Source: Kappaphycus alvarezii (Eukaryota > Rhodophyta > Florideophyceae > Gigartinales > Solieriaceae). Taken from it: a stretch of DNA of 64,000 nucleotides. The translations under genes were made by a program, and so were the position numbers. The stretch covers positions 62,001 to 126,000 of the forward strand of contig NADL03000612.1 of the NCBI GenBank assembly GCA_002205965.3. The letters run 5' to 3'. Positions 42,901-56,330 of this stretch are shown piece by piece (position 1 is the first letter of the stretch; every line of letters starts with the position of its first letter). The notes beneath the pieces were generated by a model, which was not told the origin of the DNA, ran no database searches, and saw nothing but the letters and a program-made list of their open reading frames with translations.

Positions 42901-45158
42901 CTAGAGATTTCCATGATGCGGAAATAGTCCTGATTTCTGCAAATTTGCACTAGAAAAACAAATCATGAAAAAGCTAGTTCACATATGCGCTGAACCGCTG
43001 TCAAAAACTAAATTGGTGGGCCGCTTTTCTTAACGCAAGGTAGCATGGATCAAACTGTTTCTGGTTCATTCCCTTATATGCCGACTGATAAAAATGGTTA
43101 AAAAAATCTCAAACTAATCAGTCTTGAAAGAAATCTTCAGCTCGTACCAGGGTGACCCGAATCTCCTGGGCATAAGACAAGTAAAATTGTTCCGGTTACG
43201 TGTATGTGGGATCGAGATAAAACGACACAATCTTCAGTATTGTTGTATACAATAATAACATCATATATGTACACTATTAAAATTAGCCAGCTTATTTTCA
43301 ATAAAAATTTCTGGGTTGTCTCATGCATGTGGTGGAACATTGCGGTTCTACAATCTACATTTAAAATCATATTATTGCATAAATTTTACAAAAAGTGTGC
43401 TAGATAGAGAATGTACTTCTCAAAACGACGAGTAATGGTTTAGAAAACAGGGGTTTTTCATGAATCTTAAATATTAGCGTAAACTAATGTTCTTACCTAT
43501 AATTGCGTTTCGTATATTTGTTACAATTAAAAAAGTTAAGTGTTTCTGAACTATAGATTAATATCGGAATTAGTCTTCTTGAGGAGCTTCAGCGTTTCCG
43601 CTTTTAAATCATATTAATGGGATTAAAATCATATTAATGGGAGATCAAATACGCGTATTTGATGTTTACAAAGGCAAAATTTCGCATAATCTCAAGAGTA
43701 TATATATTTGCTCATGCATGAAGCTCATATAAAGGCTCTAAGAAGCCTCCTGAAGCCTCCAGCACTAGTAATGGCTTCATATCTTTACATGTTATGTGCT
43801 TAAACCATAGCAATGGATAAAAATATGCATATAAATGTACAATGAAATATATTTGGGATTTCCATTGAAATTAGTACACACCGGTAGCACAAATAGTGAC
43901 AATAAAAAGAACCAATACTTTCTATAAATAGCAGAAGAAAAACTTTCAAAACCATAATGTCTACATATTAGCCAACAGACTGTGATACATAATGAACTAG
44001 TCTAGAATATCCTGATTCTCTATATGGGTAAATTATTTTTTAATTTTATGCGTATTATACCAGAACCGGTCCTGCTATATACCAGAACTGGTGTGCTGTA
44101 GCAAAATGTGTAGAATATTTACATAAAAAATCATGATCCTGGTGCTTCTCTTTACTTCATATCTTATAACGTGCTGTCTACTATACTGTACTTTTCTTTG
44201 CATCTCACTTGCATACAAGTTTTAGCTTGGGGCTAGAAATCCATCCTTATTTCGACTATTTGGCGTAAAAGCAGAATTATTACGAGTAAATGTGCTGTCG
44301 TAATAAAAACAATCACTACAGAAACCAAAGATTTTCAAAAGCTTCTTGAGATCTTTTTATTTCAATATATTTGGATAAAAATTTACACCATTCGACTTAT
44401 TCACTTCGTAATTATGCTGCTTTTACCAAGGCGTGAATCTGCTATTATAGTAAGCCATTTCTAAAAATGGACATGAGTCATAGGGTCAACTACGTTTTTC
44501 TTTATACTAAATCACGGTGGAACGACAAACAGCTACTAGAAAGAGCATGCACAAATTTAACAATATCATGAAGCATGTAATGAAAATTTTTTCGCTTTTT
44601 TACAAAAAAAACTGGTCGAAAATTTCATGTGGTAATGCATATTGTAACACAAATACTGTACCGAACGAAATTATGTTATAAGATCTGGGCATCCCACCTC
44701 CATAAGCTCAGTCCAGATAATTCAGGTTGCAGCCTGCTCTTCAGTAACTGTGAAGAGCGGGATGCAACATTGCATGATATACTATGGAACAAAGATAAAG
44801 AAAAAGAACCAAAGAAATTCAATTCAGATGTTAATACCTCTTTCGACAGAGACAAATCCATATTTTCCTAGCTAATGATTTGAACTCCAACTGTGGGCTA
44901 TAATAATCTGTAACCCATCCGAAGCACATAGAGTTGCAAACGGTCAGATTACATTAAGTAAAGTTAAATACTCACAGATCTGCTTTTATAAGCTTTATAG
45001 TGGCAATACAGACAGGCAACGGAGTTACAAACACATCTCTTGCCAATATTTTAACAACGTACAATACTCATTAGACTCATAACTCAATCTAAAACATCTG
45101 TCATCTACTTTGAGCCCAGGTTGTGAGAATTTAGATTCACTTGCCACAGAAGAGGCCT
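42901..45158. other. AT-rich DNA without genes
   Basis: No supportable gene. Holds a short tandem duplication (AAATCATATTAATGGGA twice, 43,606-43,642) immediately followed by a perfect 20-bp palindrome ATCAAATACGCGTATTTGAT (43,644-43,663). Confidence 0.5.
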
Positions 45159-45800
45159 TCACGGGCACTCCATCGCGAACGAATAGTGCAACGTTTCAAA
45201 AATGTTTTCCATTCGCTTTACACCATTCCAAAGGATCAACTCCCTTGTTAAAAGAAAATATCCCTTGATAAATTTAATTGCTTCATCATTATCGTAGAAG
45301 TCCAAACTGCACTCATTCAAAAGCTGTTCAGACAGCGTTGGGGACTTATTCATCCGATTTTTATTTCTGTCTTTGTTGATGATGAAATGCCAAGGATGGT
45401 TTACGAAATTTTTAAAATCACCTATGACGTCGTTCCCAAAACGAGGGTCCAGAATCTTCCCCAATTTAGTCAGATCCGAGCACAAAAATGGTCGTAGCTC
45501 TCTAACTTCCTAAAAATGGATGTAACAATTTGATCCAAAGCCTTATCACAAGAGCTGATTGCTCTACGGCGTTTTTTGATCAAGATTACAAACGCAAATT
45601 TGCTCTTACTAAAGGGCAAAGACGTATAACCTGATTAGAATTCTGTTATTGATGTTGCTGACATCAAGAATTCGCAAAACTTAGTATCCCTCCTCAATTC
45701 TTCTTCTCTCACTTTTAAATTATAAAGCTCAGATATCCGGTTGCAAATAGCATTTAGAACGCGTTTTGCACCATTTGCTCTTTTAGTCATAAAAAAGTAC
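45159..45800 (-). pseudogene. hAT transposase relic, C-terminal half
   Basis: Minus strand: MTKRANGAKRVLNAICNRIS and EELRRDTKFCEFLMSATSI (middle helical region), a stop, then LTKLGKILDPRFGND (the hAT LDPRFK motif) and a dimerisation-like segment DEAIKFIKGYFL...LILWNG. The N-terminal half is at 46,354-47,139; a solo copia LTR lies between the two. Confidence 0.6.
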
Positions 45801-45846
45801 ATGATCAACGTTTTTCAACTTCGAAGCTATTATTTTGATTACTTTA

Positions 45847-46300
45847 TGTTACCTTTGCTGACAGCTTACAGCTTTAAAAGTGGCTTACAGACTTCTGTTA
45901 CTGAAGTTTACTGCACAACCCAGAACTTGACCGTTACTGGTTTGCACTGTACAGTGCTGTAAGCTTGACCTGATTTTCCTTAGATAAGCTCGAGCAGATT
46001 TAGGGATAGCCTCCCACCGTTGTCTACATGGCTCCTGGACATTTCTTTGATCTTCCGGAAGAACCAATCGGTTCGCCTCGAAGTATATTTAAGCCCCGGT
46101 CTCTCTCCGTGTTCTGCCTGAGTGAAATCTCTCACCACCTTCTCTCCGCTCAACGCTCCTCCTTGTTCTTCTCCTTGGTCCTTCAGTCCTTCTTTCTCTA
46201 CTTCTCTAATTACCTCTATTAGAGACAAAGCAGTGTAGAGAGACTTTTCATAATTAACAGCTTCAGGCACGAAGATTCGAATAAAAGAAGACGCTTCACA
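45847..46300 (+). repeat. solo copia B-type LTR inside the hAT relic
   Basis: Begins TGTTACC...CTGACAGCTTACAGC and contains GCACTGTACAGTGCTGTAAGCTTGA, TATATTTAAGCC and a C/T-rich tail. These blocks appear in the same order in the copia B LTRs (54,261-54,696, reverse strand). The right boundary is approximate and no target duplication was found. Confidence 0.6.
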
Positions 46301-46353
46301 GATGACCAAACTTCGGAAAGTGGAGACCTGATGTTTGGCACTTGCTTATGTAT

Positions 46354-47139
46354 TTATTTGAAACAATCTTTGATTGGCAGCTTCAAGACATGCAACATGC
46401 ACCGCCCTTGAATATCGAGAATCTTAGCGTCAAGATAAGCATTCACATGATCAAACAGAAACGATGTATCGCGACTCATGTCACATGCATTATCGGTTGT
46501 TATTGCCCTTAATTTTTTTTTGGAAATTAAGGGTCCCAAGCCGAAAGCGTTTCCTGTAGCAGAGGGCCAGCGGCGTCCCCAGTATGGGGAGTCCTGAATG
46601 GAACGAAATCCAAAATCAAAGACTTGAACGTCCATATATATATTAAATCTAATGTTCTGTGACAGTTGCATATCCCCTGAGCACGCGAGACGTCCAGGCA
46701 TCGGTTGTGGGTGAAATTTTTCGCAGTTCTCTTGAAATTAATGACTTTAGTTTGATACTAAGCTCATTATGAATTGCACTGATACGTCTAGCTATTATCT
46801 TAAGGATTAGAATACTATACTTGTCGTCAAACATCTGAAGCAGTTTGGCGAACTCAGTGTTCTCAATAATCGATAATTGTGATGAGAAATTGACAATAAA
46901 ATGAAATGTTTCTTGCGGAGCTTCTTATACCTGTTGCTCTTGCAATTCGACAGCATTTTGTAGCAATAAGTCATCCTTAAATCTTTATTGGTCACTAATG
47001 TCCAGTAGAAGCCAGTTTTTCCTGGTATAGGACCTGAGTTTCGATTTCCTGCTGTTGATGCTGTGGTATACTGTGCAACGCACACATTTCTTTCGAATCC
47101 TTCTGTTAGTTCTGGCCATGGAGAGGTAATCGTGAGCAT
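46354..47139 (-). pseudogene. hAT transposase relic, N-terminal half
   Basis: Minus strand: SPTTDAWTSRVLRGYATVTE (the hAT TTDAWTS motif) then LRAITTDNACDMSRDTSFLF and RCMLHVLKLPIKDCF (TTDNAxNM ... RCxAHxLxLxVKD). These are the first catalytic-core motifs of hAT transposases, which move DNA by cut and paste. The upstream frame to 47,139 may contain the remains of a zinc-finger region. Frameshifts separate the parts. Confidence 0.75.
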
Positions 47140-47389
47140 CTGAGATGAGAAAGCGCTTGGTTTTTGGAGGGCCTCATATTTTCTTACTACTCATGGTGAT
47201 CTTGTTAGGGGTAAAGGTGTTTTCGCGGGATTGAGAGGGATCGGAGGAAAATTTGGGGCTCATAAATCACCCCGGGATTTTGGACACCATTATTGGTCAT
47301 CATTACCTTTTTTGGCGTGAGAGATGAAAAGATTGGACAACAAACCACCGAGCTGGTACGGCGCACGATAGAACTGACGATTTGACATG

Positions 47390-50300
47390 TTATTGACTGA
47401 ACCTTCTAGTTTTTCTTTTTTCGGGAACTAACCGGTTGCCTGTACGCATTGGCTGCGATCTATTCCATGGTTCTGTAATGCATCGGAAACCGAACTGTTT
47501 GGCGCTAAAACAGTTTATCCAATAGTTAGTCAAACTATGGATATCTATACTAGTGATTTCACCACAGACCATCCTGTCGATGTAAAGAACCATTCCGTTC
47601 ATCTCAAAATCAATGATCAAGCCATTATCGCGCTAAAAACTATTGGAACTCACATTTACCTTTCTGGTGACCGGTCGCTCGACTCGGGCTGTACCTCACA
47701 CGTAACACCTGATTGAGCGGCCCTCACCACGTATCATGCCTTCTCGTCCAGGTCAACTACATTTGCACGCAGATTATACAGCGCCGATGGAAGGCTTAGG
47801 TGATGCAATCTTAACTCTCCACCGTAACAAGAATTCTGTAAAATGCCTTTTTCAGGAGCTCTTCAAGTTCCAACACTTCGAAACCTGCAGAATTCGGTAT
47901 CTACTATGGCTAATAGTGGAGTTTACTTTTCTTCCAACCCATATGGCATTGTTCTCATCAACATAACGGGTCGCTTAATAGTTGCCATTAGGACTCTTGA
48001 GAAAGGCATCTGTACATTAGACACGTGTCCATTTTCAGCAGGGTCTTCTGCTCTAGAAATACCATTCTTACTTGTCTTTAAACTTGGCCTGAGTGACTGG
48101 CTCACACCAGCACCGCTGAGATAAAGTATATGGTTAGCAAGGAGTTGTAACAGGCGTTAATATGGACACTTCTGGGCCATCAGATTCATGCTTTGGATAT
48201 ATCCTTGGCAAATATCATCGTCCAGCAATCCAAAAAGTTGAGGGAGGGGTTATCTACGAATCCCCATCAATTAGTTCAATCGGACGCCTCTGAGCCTCTT
48301 AAAAATCTGTCACTCATTGGATTTCAGTATTTTAAGTGGAAATTAGTCTTCCTTATTACTCAAAAGTCGAAAACTTAAAAGTGTCTCAAGAAATACAAGC
48401 TCCTTGCGGAAAACCCAGCACGTCCAAGAGTTCCATGGCAAGGAAATCCCAGTCGAGAAAAATGAAATTCGGCTAAAAGCCTTGTGGTCAAACAGCGGTG
48501 GGGAACTCCCCTCCACGGCATTCGAGAACTTCATGGAGTAACAATTTATTATTAAAAATCAGCTTACTGTTGCCTATAGCTCCAGTAGAATGATGCAACA
48601 CGAATGAAAGGAGCTCTTATCAGTCTTGTCCAATCGATGCTGCATCCCAAGCCATCACTTCCAAAACAGTTTCGTGCTGAAGTGCTCTCTACCGCCGTGC
48701 ATGTGCTTAATGGAGTAACCTCCTGTTATTTTCCGAAAAATATTAAGCTCTATCAATTTTTGAATGGAAAATATCCGAACATCTCCCATATTCCATTAAA
48801 TGGCATGATATCTTAGTACGTTTTGGCAAAAACGGATCTAAAGAGACTTTATCCACAGTCCCATTAAGCCCTAATGATGTGTTACCCCTCTGCGTCCAAG
48901 TTATATAATCTCTTCAATACCGCGACTGAGAAAATGATTGTGTCCAGTGACGTCACTTTTAATGAATCTTCGAAAATTTCCTCGCATCAATACAATTCAA
49001 GTTCTCTCAAAGATTATTTGCAGGAGAAAGACTGATCCGCTTATGAAGATCAGACTTCAAAAGATCTGTTGACAATTTTAACTTGAGAGACTCATCAAAA
49101 TGCGGACTCACTTCCGTCATGTAAAGATGACGATCACGTTCCATTAAGTTGTGAAGCTCGTGCCGTTTCTCCTCTTCATTCATCTCGGATTTCAAACAAG
49201 ACTGGATGTTGGTCGTTTTTAAACATAAAAGAGTACTAAATGCTCATCGTGATGACCGCATCTGTCCCTACAAGTATTCGTGCATCTTATGAGAAAGCTA
49301 CTTCGACTGGAAAGATCGATTTTTTTATGGCCGGAATTACAAGCGAAGAGCATTTCACATGAAAAAAGTGGAACACTAGCGCTTGCTTCGCGGAATCAGG
49401 GAATGAACTTCACTCCTTGCCGATAGTTATTCCATGCGAAACCAGACATGGGTCCCAAAGCTCGCATGCTGTAGTCACCAGGATTTTTCGACAAGTTCCG
49501 GGTCTCAAAAATAATGAATTTTTTGCTCCCATTTCTTTCTCCCTGTCCGACTTTTTTGTATGTCTGTTTGACAAACCTATTCGGCCCTGAATGTGACCAA
49601 ATGCATGTTCTGTGTGCCTTTTTTAACAGTGACTTAGAAGAGAAAATATCCGTGGAAGTTCGATCCATATTTCGGAGCTCAAGCAAGCATAATCTCTTAT
49701 AAATGCTTCAGATGGCCCTATATTGGCTTCACAGGTTCCTTACCAATGGTATAACAAGATTCATGAGTTATAAACATTGGAAATTCAGTACACCAGCAAA
49801 TCAAATGAACCTTGGCTCTACATCTGAAGGAATGGCTTTTCAGTTTCCAGCATTGTTTTGTGCGTTTATAACCTCTTGATTACTGAATACCATCGAGTAG
49901 ATCTGGAAGTCATCAAAATGGAGTTGAAAGGTACGTTCAGAATGAAGGATTTTGGTCCATTCGAAAAGAGAATTGAACCTCTCTTAATCATCCTACACAG
50001 AGAATATACTTGAAAGGTCCAAAATCAATGAATCAAAGACTTTCAACAATCATACAGTTCTGGTGGACAGTCTTATGGTTCTGATGTGTAAGGGAATGGA
50101 CGACGAAGGAGGCAGTGAACTTCCGTCATCGACACCTAATTGCTTCACAATTGGACGTGTCATGTATCTGGGGATTTTTTCTTCCTTTTATATCGGTTTT
50201 ACAGTCGGAAAGCGTTACCAGCACTGTGAGAAGCCTCTTTGAAACCACCAAACAGCAGTAAAGCGAAGTGTACCGATACGCTAAGGTAACCATAGTTATT

Positions 50301-50700
50301 TTAATTAGCTACGGACTCTCTTAGACTCCAGCTGTCATCGAATGCAAGGACACCGATTGAGCGGGCTGTCGCTCAACCCGCAAATCTGCAGAAATATTTG
50401 TCTTCAAGATGTCTGGAGGGTCCATTTCATGGCGATCCAAGAAGCAAGGAAGCATAGCTTTTTTTCATGGTAAGCGGATCATATTTCGATTTGTACTGCC
50501 TTCTAGAAATGCAGTCTGGTTATCCAATCTCCTCTGTGACATACCGGGTGCAAAAAATCTGACTCCAATTCGATCCTCGATGACAACTCCGGACAGATCA
50601 GGTCTGCCAAAAACCAGTCTATGAAAGATCAAATTAAGCACATTGAAATTCACTACCATTTCGTTCCAGAATCCGTGGCGGCAAGGCAGATAAAATTATC
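47390..50700 (+). pseudogene. copia B pol relic (protease to RNase H)
   Basis: Plus-strand remains in copia order: LDSGCTSHVT (protease, about 47,675), preintegrase, SLVQSMLHPKPSLPKQFRAE (integrase, 48,604-48,810), MIVSSDVTFNESS (integrase end), a LLITE-like RT fragment and KGTFRMKDFGP (49,930), and MSGGSISWRSKKQGSIAFF with NAVWLSNLL (RNase H, 50,409-50,560). Each has a counterpart in the better preserved element at 54,261-60,778. Many stops. The 5' LTR and most of gag are missing at this site. Confidence 0.8.
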
Positions 50701-50721
50701 TCATTTATTAACCGAAGACAC

Positions 50722-51240
50722 TGCTGACAGCTGATAGCTTTGCTTTTGTAAGACTTTTCTTTCGGTTTAAAGGAATTACTGTACTCTGAAGTTAAAAATA
50801 GATCTCGACGGTTACCGTCATGCCCTGTGCAGTATTATAAGTTTGATGTGATCTCTTTTCGTCTTTTATCTCAGCTCCAGCATTTTTAAAGTGAGCCCCG
50901 CACCGTCGTCTACGCGCCTTCTGGAAAATTCCTCCGATCCTCCATACGCACCAGCAAACTCGCCTCGAAGTGTAAATAAGCCCCAGTGTCCATCCATTTC
51001 TTGCCTCAATTATGTTCTTCATAAATATCCTCTCTCTGAGCTCACTTTTTTTGCCGCTCTCTCTATATCCTTTCTCGCGCCCTATCGCGCCCTCTCGCTC
51101 TGTTCCTCATCCGGTCGGGCTTTTTCCCTATGCTTTTTCCATCAGAAGCCGCTGTCCCTGACCGTATTGCGACGCCCTGGTTCCACCTAGTCCAGACGCC
51201 AATCATTCTAGAAACTGGTGATACAGGTAAGGGGATCTCA
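50722..51240 (+). repeat. 3' LTR of the copia B pol relic
   Basis: Follows RNase H and shares with the other B LTRs: TGACAGCTGA, a TGTAAGACTTTTC block, ATTACTGTACT, CTCGAAGTGTAAATAAGCCCC and a C/T-rich end. Boundaries approximate. Confidence 0.55.
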
Positions 51241-54200
51241 CGCAATTCTTTGCTCTGATCGTGCGAGATGGACTGTCTACCCTGCCCCTGCCACTCCTAT
51301 TTGCAGCAAATATACTTCCTCTGCGGCCCGAGCCCCAAAATAAACGGCCCATCACCGTGGGAACGATCCTCGCGTGTGAAGAAAAAATCGCCTAGAGAAA
51401 CGGAAAAGCCCCGAGAACTTCAATATTCTAAAGCTATATTGCTTAGATTCGAATCAAAATAGGTCAAATGTTTATGCGGTCGTGTTTATAATAAGTAGAT
51501 GACCTTTGAAAAACCTTGTGGGGCTCATTTACTGCATGGTATTTTACTTTATTATTTAACAACGTCTGCTGGAATCATTCTATGTTATTAAGACCTAGGA
51601 GAAGAGTTGAAGTATTAATTTATCTTCTTCATGGAGTCTGGCTTGGAAAAAGACCTAAAATCAAGCTTACGCACCAAAATAAAGTTGATGTATATATATA
51701 TGACGGCTCCTCCTTTATCTAAAAGCAAATTTCGGCGTATTTTGACCAAATAAAAGCTTTTCTGGTAAGCAAAAATATATTTGGAATAAGTTGGGTCTGT
51801 TTTTTACCGTATTGTTAAGCTACAAGTACACAAGGCGGGTATTCAATGCGGCATATTTTGCGCGAGTACTTACGGTTCTCAAAGCAGCCATAAAATCACT
51901 TTAGAAGGCTTTTGTGCTTCTTTAGATCATTTTTACTGCTCTAAGTAAGCGCTTAGCTCAGCTGCGTACTTGATAAAGTCAACTTATACCTACAATTTCA
52001 TCAATAAAGAGTTCAAAATACAGAAGAAATGGTTTATTGAAAAGGTCATCCCACAAAGAAGTTCTAGACCACTGAAACAGCTTTTCATCATATTTGAAAT
52101 GATTTTTAAGCTTAATTATCTCAGCTGGCTAACATATTCCTTTTATTTATTTTATATTTTGCAGTGTAAATTGTCCTTCACTTCTCAAGATCGAAACTCG
52201 TCTCGTCCAGGCGGAACAGGCCATCCGCAAGAGTCTGGATACCCCAAAATCCTCTTTTCTCTCTCCCTTGAACGTGGTTTTTCAATAAAATATGGGTATT
52301 AAGCAGCTGAGTATTGCAATTTTCCCTCGCATGTTTCCGCTACAGCGCATTGAACATGTCATTTCTGTATGATTTTAGATAAGTAGGCCACTCTGGCCTA
52401 CTTATCTTTTTTTTCTCAAAAAGATTGAATGCTTGAATCTGATTCGTTTCTTTCTATTTAAGCTTCGTATCCGTACCACGGATGTTTCATGAAGCTACCT
52501 CTGGGGTTCTTTGTGCTTGTTTATTTCATTAATTATATTGCCAAGTTAAAAATCTTTATCAGTAACTACCTGAGATATTCCTGAACTGCGTATAGAGACC
52601 TCCAAAGCTCATTGGATACGCTCAGTTAATTTGGTGACCGAACAGAATGCGAAAATTCCTTAATAAAAACGTCCGAATCCTTCTCATAGTAGTGCTTATT
52701 CCTTCTAAGTACGGAAATATGCGCATCGGTTGCTCAGAATGAGGTTAGAAGCGTGAGATCATGATGAATCGTTTCATGTCTCTCCCTTCCATCTTTGTCC
52801 CCGCAGCCGCACCTTCTTCATATTTGTCTTGTAAGTGTGGTAGAATCTCAGCTCCGCTCTCCTTTTCAGACCTACAGATGGGGAGTCAGACAAGGAAAAC
52901 CTAGTTAAATTTCAGGCATGAGTGACAATAGAACTAGACGGTACTGCTTTGCGCGGAGGTTGTAGTAGGGACGGAAATTTTCGATGAGGACGCCCAAATG
53001 ATATTCACAGGAGCAAGAAAATCAGGAGCTGGGACGATTTAAAAGTTTGAAGAGCGGCTCTATTGAAGGGATCCCCCTTAGTCATAGAAGAATCACGGGA
53101 AGAGTAGATAACGCAGCTTTCTTTCGCGCTAATTTAAAATTTTTGGTACGACGGGGTTGGCTGATAAAATCTTGTCACGATTTTTTCTAGATTAAGAAGG
53201 GCTTCAAAGTAAATTTTTGTACATACTTGATAATAAAGTTATATTATAGAGTGGCGATTTTACATGTTTAGCCCAATTCTGCAGATAAATCTCTATTATG
53301 CGATATTTTGATAGGGAAAAACATTCGTATTATCTGCGGACTTTATGATATTTTCCAAGTTTGCCAAGATTAAACTCTTTTATTGTTCTAGCTATTCAAC
53401 ATGCATTCCTTTCTTTCCGTAAAATATTCATTATGCGTTTTCCGCAAATTATGTAATATGAAAAGTGGCCATCTCAATAGTGCTCCTGAGTTGCGATATT
53501 TTCTTTCAAGTTTTTCATCCTCGGTTTAATATATCGTTCTTTCGAAACTCCTTCGGAGTTTTTGCATCCTCTTTTATCAAAAAGCTCATCTGAATATTAA
53601 TTTTAGTCGGAGCCACGTTCATCTTCAATGGGGCAGTATATCTGTACCTCTTTGATCTGCGCTCACTGTCACATCCCAGAATCTGCACATCCTTTTTGTG
53701 AAATTTTCTAAAAAAAATCGATCAGAGAAAACCTTGTTGTTGCTAACGTCCTCTTCTCTGGATTACTGACTACTCTCAGCCGTTTTTTTGTAACTTGTCA
53801 CTTTTTCTGAGCTAATAGAATACTCTCTATTCCTTCTGATTAACTCAGTACATTAAGTACTAAAATACTTAGACAACAAACCAATACTATGTATAGATTC
53901 ATAGCGTCTACCTTTCCAGCAGCGTATCTATGAGTTTCGGCATAGGGAACGAAGGGCTTTCAATACTATGTTGAACCCCATTATTGAAGACAATAGTCCA
54001 AAATTACACAGCTTGATAAAAACTTCCTTCTACTTTAAAGCCATATGTTTACGTATTATCTAATGGTTTGATTCAATTTCTGCATACTTTTGCTCGATCC
54101 ATTGTGCTACCGCAAATATCCACCAGCTGAAAATATACTGGGCGAAAAGTAGCGAAAAGTAGCATCATTTTTGACACAACAATCAGAAATAAAATCGGAA

Positions 54201-54260
54201 AAATACTTTCTACAAAATTTCATGGAGATCGTCAAGTTAAATGTTGAAGACCCAAGAAAA
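51241..54260. other. AT-rich DNA without genes; one strong hairpin
   Basis: No gene supported; the frame at 51,970-52,302 has no family likeness. A perfect 14-bp stem with 3-nt loop followed by a T-run lies at 52,377-52,415. Confidence 0.5.
52377..52415 (+). terminator. 14-bp hairpin followed by a T-run
   Basis: AGATAAGTAGGCCA, loop CTC, TGGCCTACTTATCT, then eight T. It has the form of a factor-independent terminator or a Pol III stop, but no transcript or RNA gene was recognised upstream, so function is unproven. Confidence 0.35.
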
Positions 54261-54696
54261 TGATGGACAGAACGATAGACAGCTCGGAAGCCAGACAGAG
54301 AGTTAGGGGGAGAGCGGGAGAGCAGGGCAAAGAGAGAGAAGGGTAGAAAGAGTGATGGACTGAGACGGAAAGATGAGAGAGGAGAAGGTGGTAAGGAACT
54401 TTACTTAGGTAGAAGATAGAGAGAGACTGGGCCTTATATAGACTTCAGGGCGAGTCGACTGATGCTTTCTGTTGATCGACGGAATTTTACAGAAGACATA
54501 TACAAGATGATGAGTATCTAATCCTAAACCTGCTTGAACTGATCTAAAGTAGATCAGCTCAAGCTTACAGCACTGTACAGTGCATAAACATAACTTTCAA
54601 GTTCAAGGTTGAACGGTAAAGTACAGTAATACCTGTAAGTCTTTTTGCGAGTTTTCAGCTGTCAGAAGCAGGCAAAGAAGTGAAATTACACTAACA
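54261..54696 (-). repeat. copia B 3' LTR
   Basis: On the minus strand begins TGTTAGTGTAATTTC right after the purine tract. Contains a 13-bp stem (one mismatch) around CTGATCTAAAGTAGATCAG and a GCACTGTACAGTGC palindrome, then a TATATAAGGCCCAG TATA-like segment. Confidence 0.85.
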
Positions 54697-54719
54697 CGTC
54701 CCTCAAATTGGAACTGATC

Positions 54720-56330
54720 TCAGCAGCGCCCCCTAGATATGAAAACAATAAAATAGTAACTTGAAATACCAAAAGCAAAAATGACCAACTCACTTCGAAA
54801 CTTCACAAACGTGACTCGCAGTAAAGTTTTTGTTAGAAGGTCAAAGAATTGGTCTTTAGTTCGACAGTGAGTGACAGAGATCGGTTTGGGACACACATCT
54901 TCGAGAACGAAATGATACCGAATATCAATTTGCTTGTTCCGTTCATTTATTGATTCGTTCTGGGACGAGCTAATTGTGCCTGAGTCTTCAACTGATATCT
55001 TTATAGGAATAGGGAATTTCTCATTCAGCAAATTGCAGAGAAGGTTTGACAACCAAATAGCTTCTTTAGAGGCAGTGCACAGATCTATGTACTCTGCTTC
55101 GCAGGAAGACAGCCCGAGACATCCTTGCTTCCTGAAGCGCCATAATATAGGCCTACCAGACATCATGAACACGAATCCTTCGGTAGGTAGACTTGCGAGT
55201 AGAGTGGCAGCCAGCCTGGTCAGAGTCACTGAATCCGGTGACAGTGTGAGATGAAGACGGACCGTAACGAATTTCAAGAGTTTTAGATCCGTTCAAGTAG
55301 CTACATACACGTTTGACGGCCCTCCAGTGAGTGAACATCGGTTTTTCGCAGAGCTGCGACAGCTTGACTACATCCAATCCAATTTCTGGACAAGTGCAGA
55401 TCATCAAGTACATGAGACTGCCAATTGCAGAGCGATATGGTACTGATGAAGGAAGTTCTTGATCATTAGTTCCGTCCTTGGTGGAATTGCTTTGGACCAT
55501 TGGAGTATCGACAGGTTTTGAGTCCGCCATTTGGAACCTTTCCAAGATCTCCTCTGTATATATCGATTGCGAAAGATATAGCGTTCTCTCAGAGCGGTTT
55601 CGCTGCACTTGAATACCAAGGAATTCCTGGACTGGACCTAATTCTTTCATCTTGAATCTCTCTTTCAGTTCTACCTTGATATTGCTGAATCTCTTCTTCA
55701 TTTCTGCCTCGATATTGTTGAGCTTATTTCGACTGTTGCCTGAAATGAGGAGATCATCAAAAAATAGTATTATCATGCAGAACATAGTCTCCTTCTGATA
55801 GACATAAAGACATGGCTCGTGCGGGATGCTGACAAAGTTGAGTTGCAATGTCAGAAATGCATCTACTTTTGTACAAAATTGGTAAGGAGCCTGCTTTAAT
55901 CCATACAGGGCCTTCAGAAGTCAACAGAAGAGGTTGGCCATTTTTGGATCTCGGAAAACAGCTGGAGTCTCCATGAATATTCCTTCTTCCAAGTCACCGT
56001 TCAGAAACACGGTTACTACGCCCATCTGATCGCATTCCAGATCTAAAAGATTTGTCAAGCAGAGGAATATTAGTACGACAGAAATAGAAACAACAGGAAC
56101 ATATGTGTCTGAGTACTCTGATTCGGGAACTTACCTGAATCCTTTAGCGAGGATACGAATCATAGGACCGACTTCGGGATTGATACGAAAACGTACCGAC
56201 ATGTAATCACGTGCATTCCAGGTTTCCTTGGAACGAGATCGAAGTTTCTGTTCTCACGAATGGATTGTTCTCCCTTTTTGATCCTTGGTATCCAAAAATC
56301 AATGTTTTCTGCAGAAGTAGCTTCTCCTTA
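54720..56330 (-). pseudogene. copia B reverse transcriptase and RNase H
   Basis: RT: MIILFFDDLLISGN (FFDD in place of YVDD), ERFKMKELGPVQEFLGIQV, ICTCPEIGLDVVKLSQ and YLNGSKTLEIRYG. RNase H, in an overlapping frame: SDSDQAGCHSTRKSTYR, SCEAEYIDLCTASKEAIWLS and RTKDQFFDLLTKTL. The RT N-terminal part (55,850-56,330) is frame-shifted. Order and motifs are standard copia. Confidence 0.85.
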
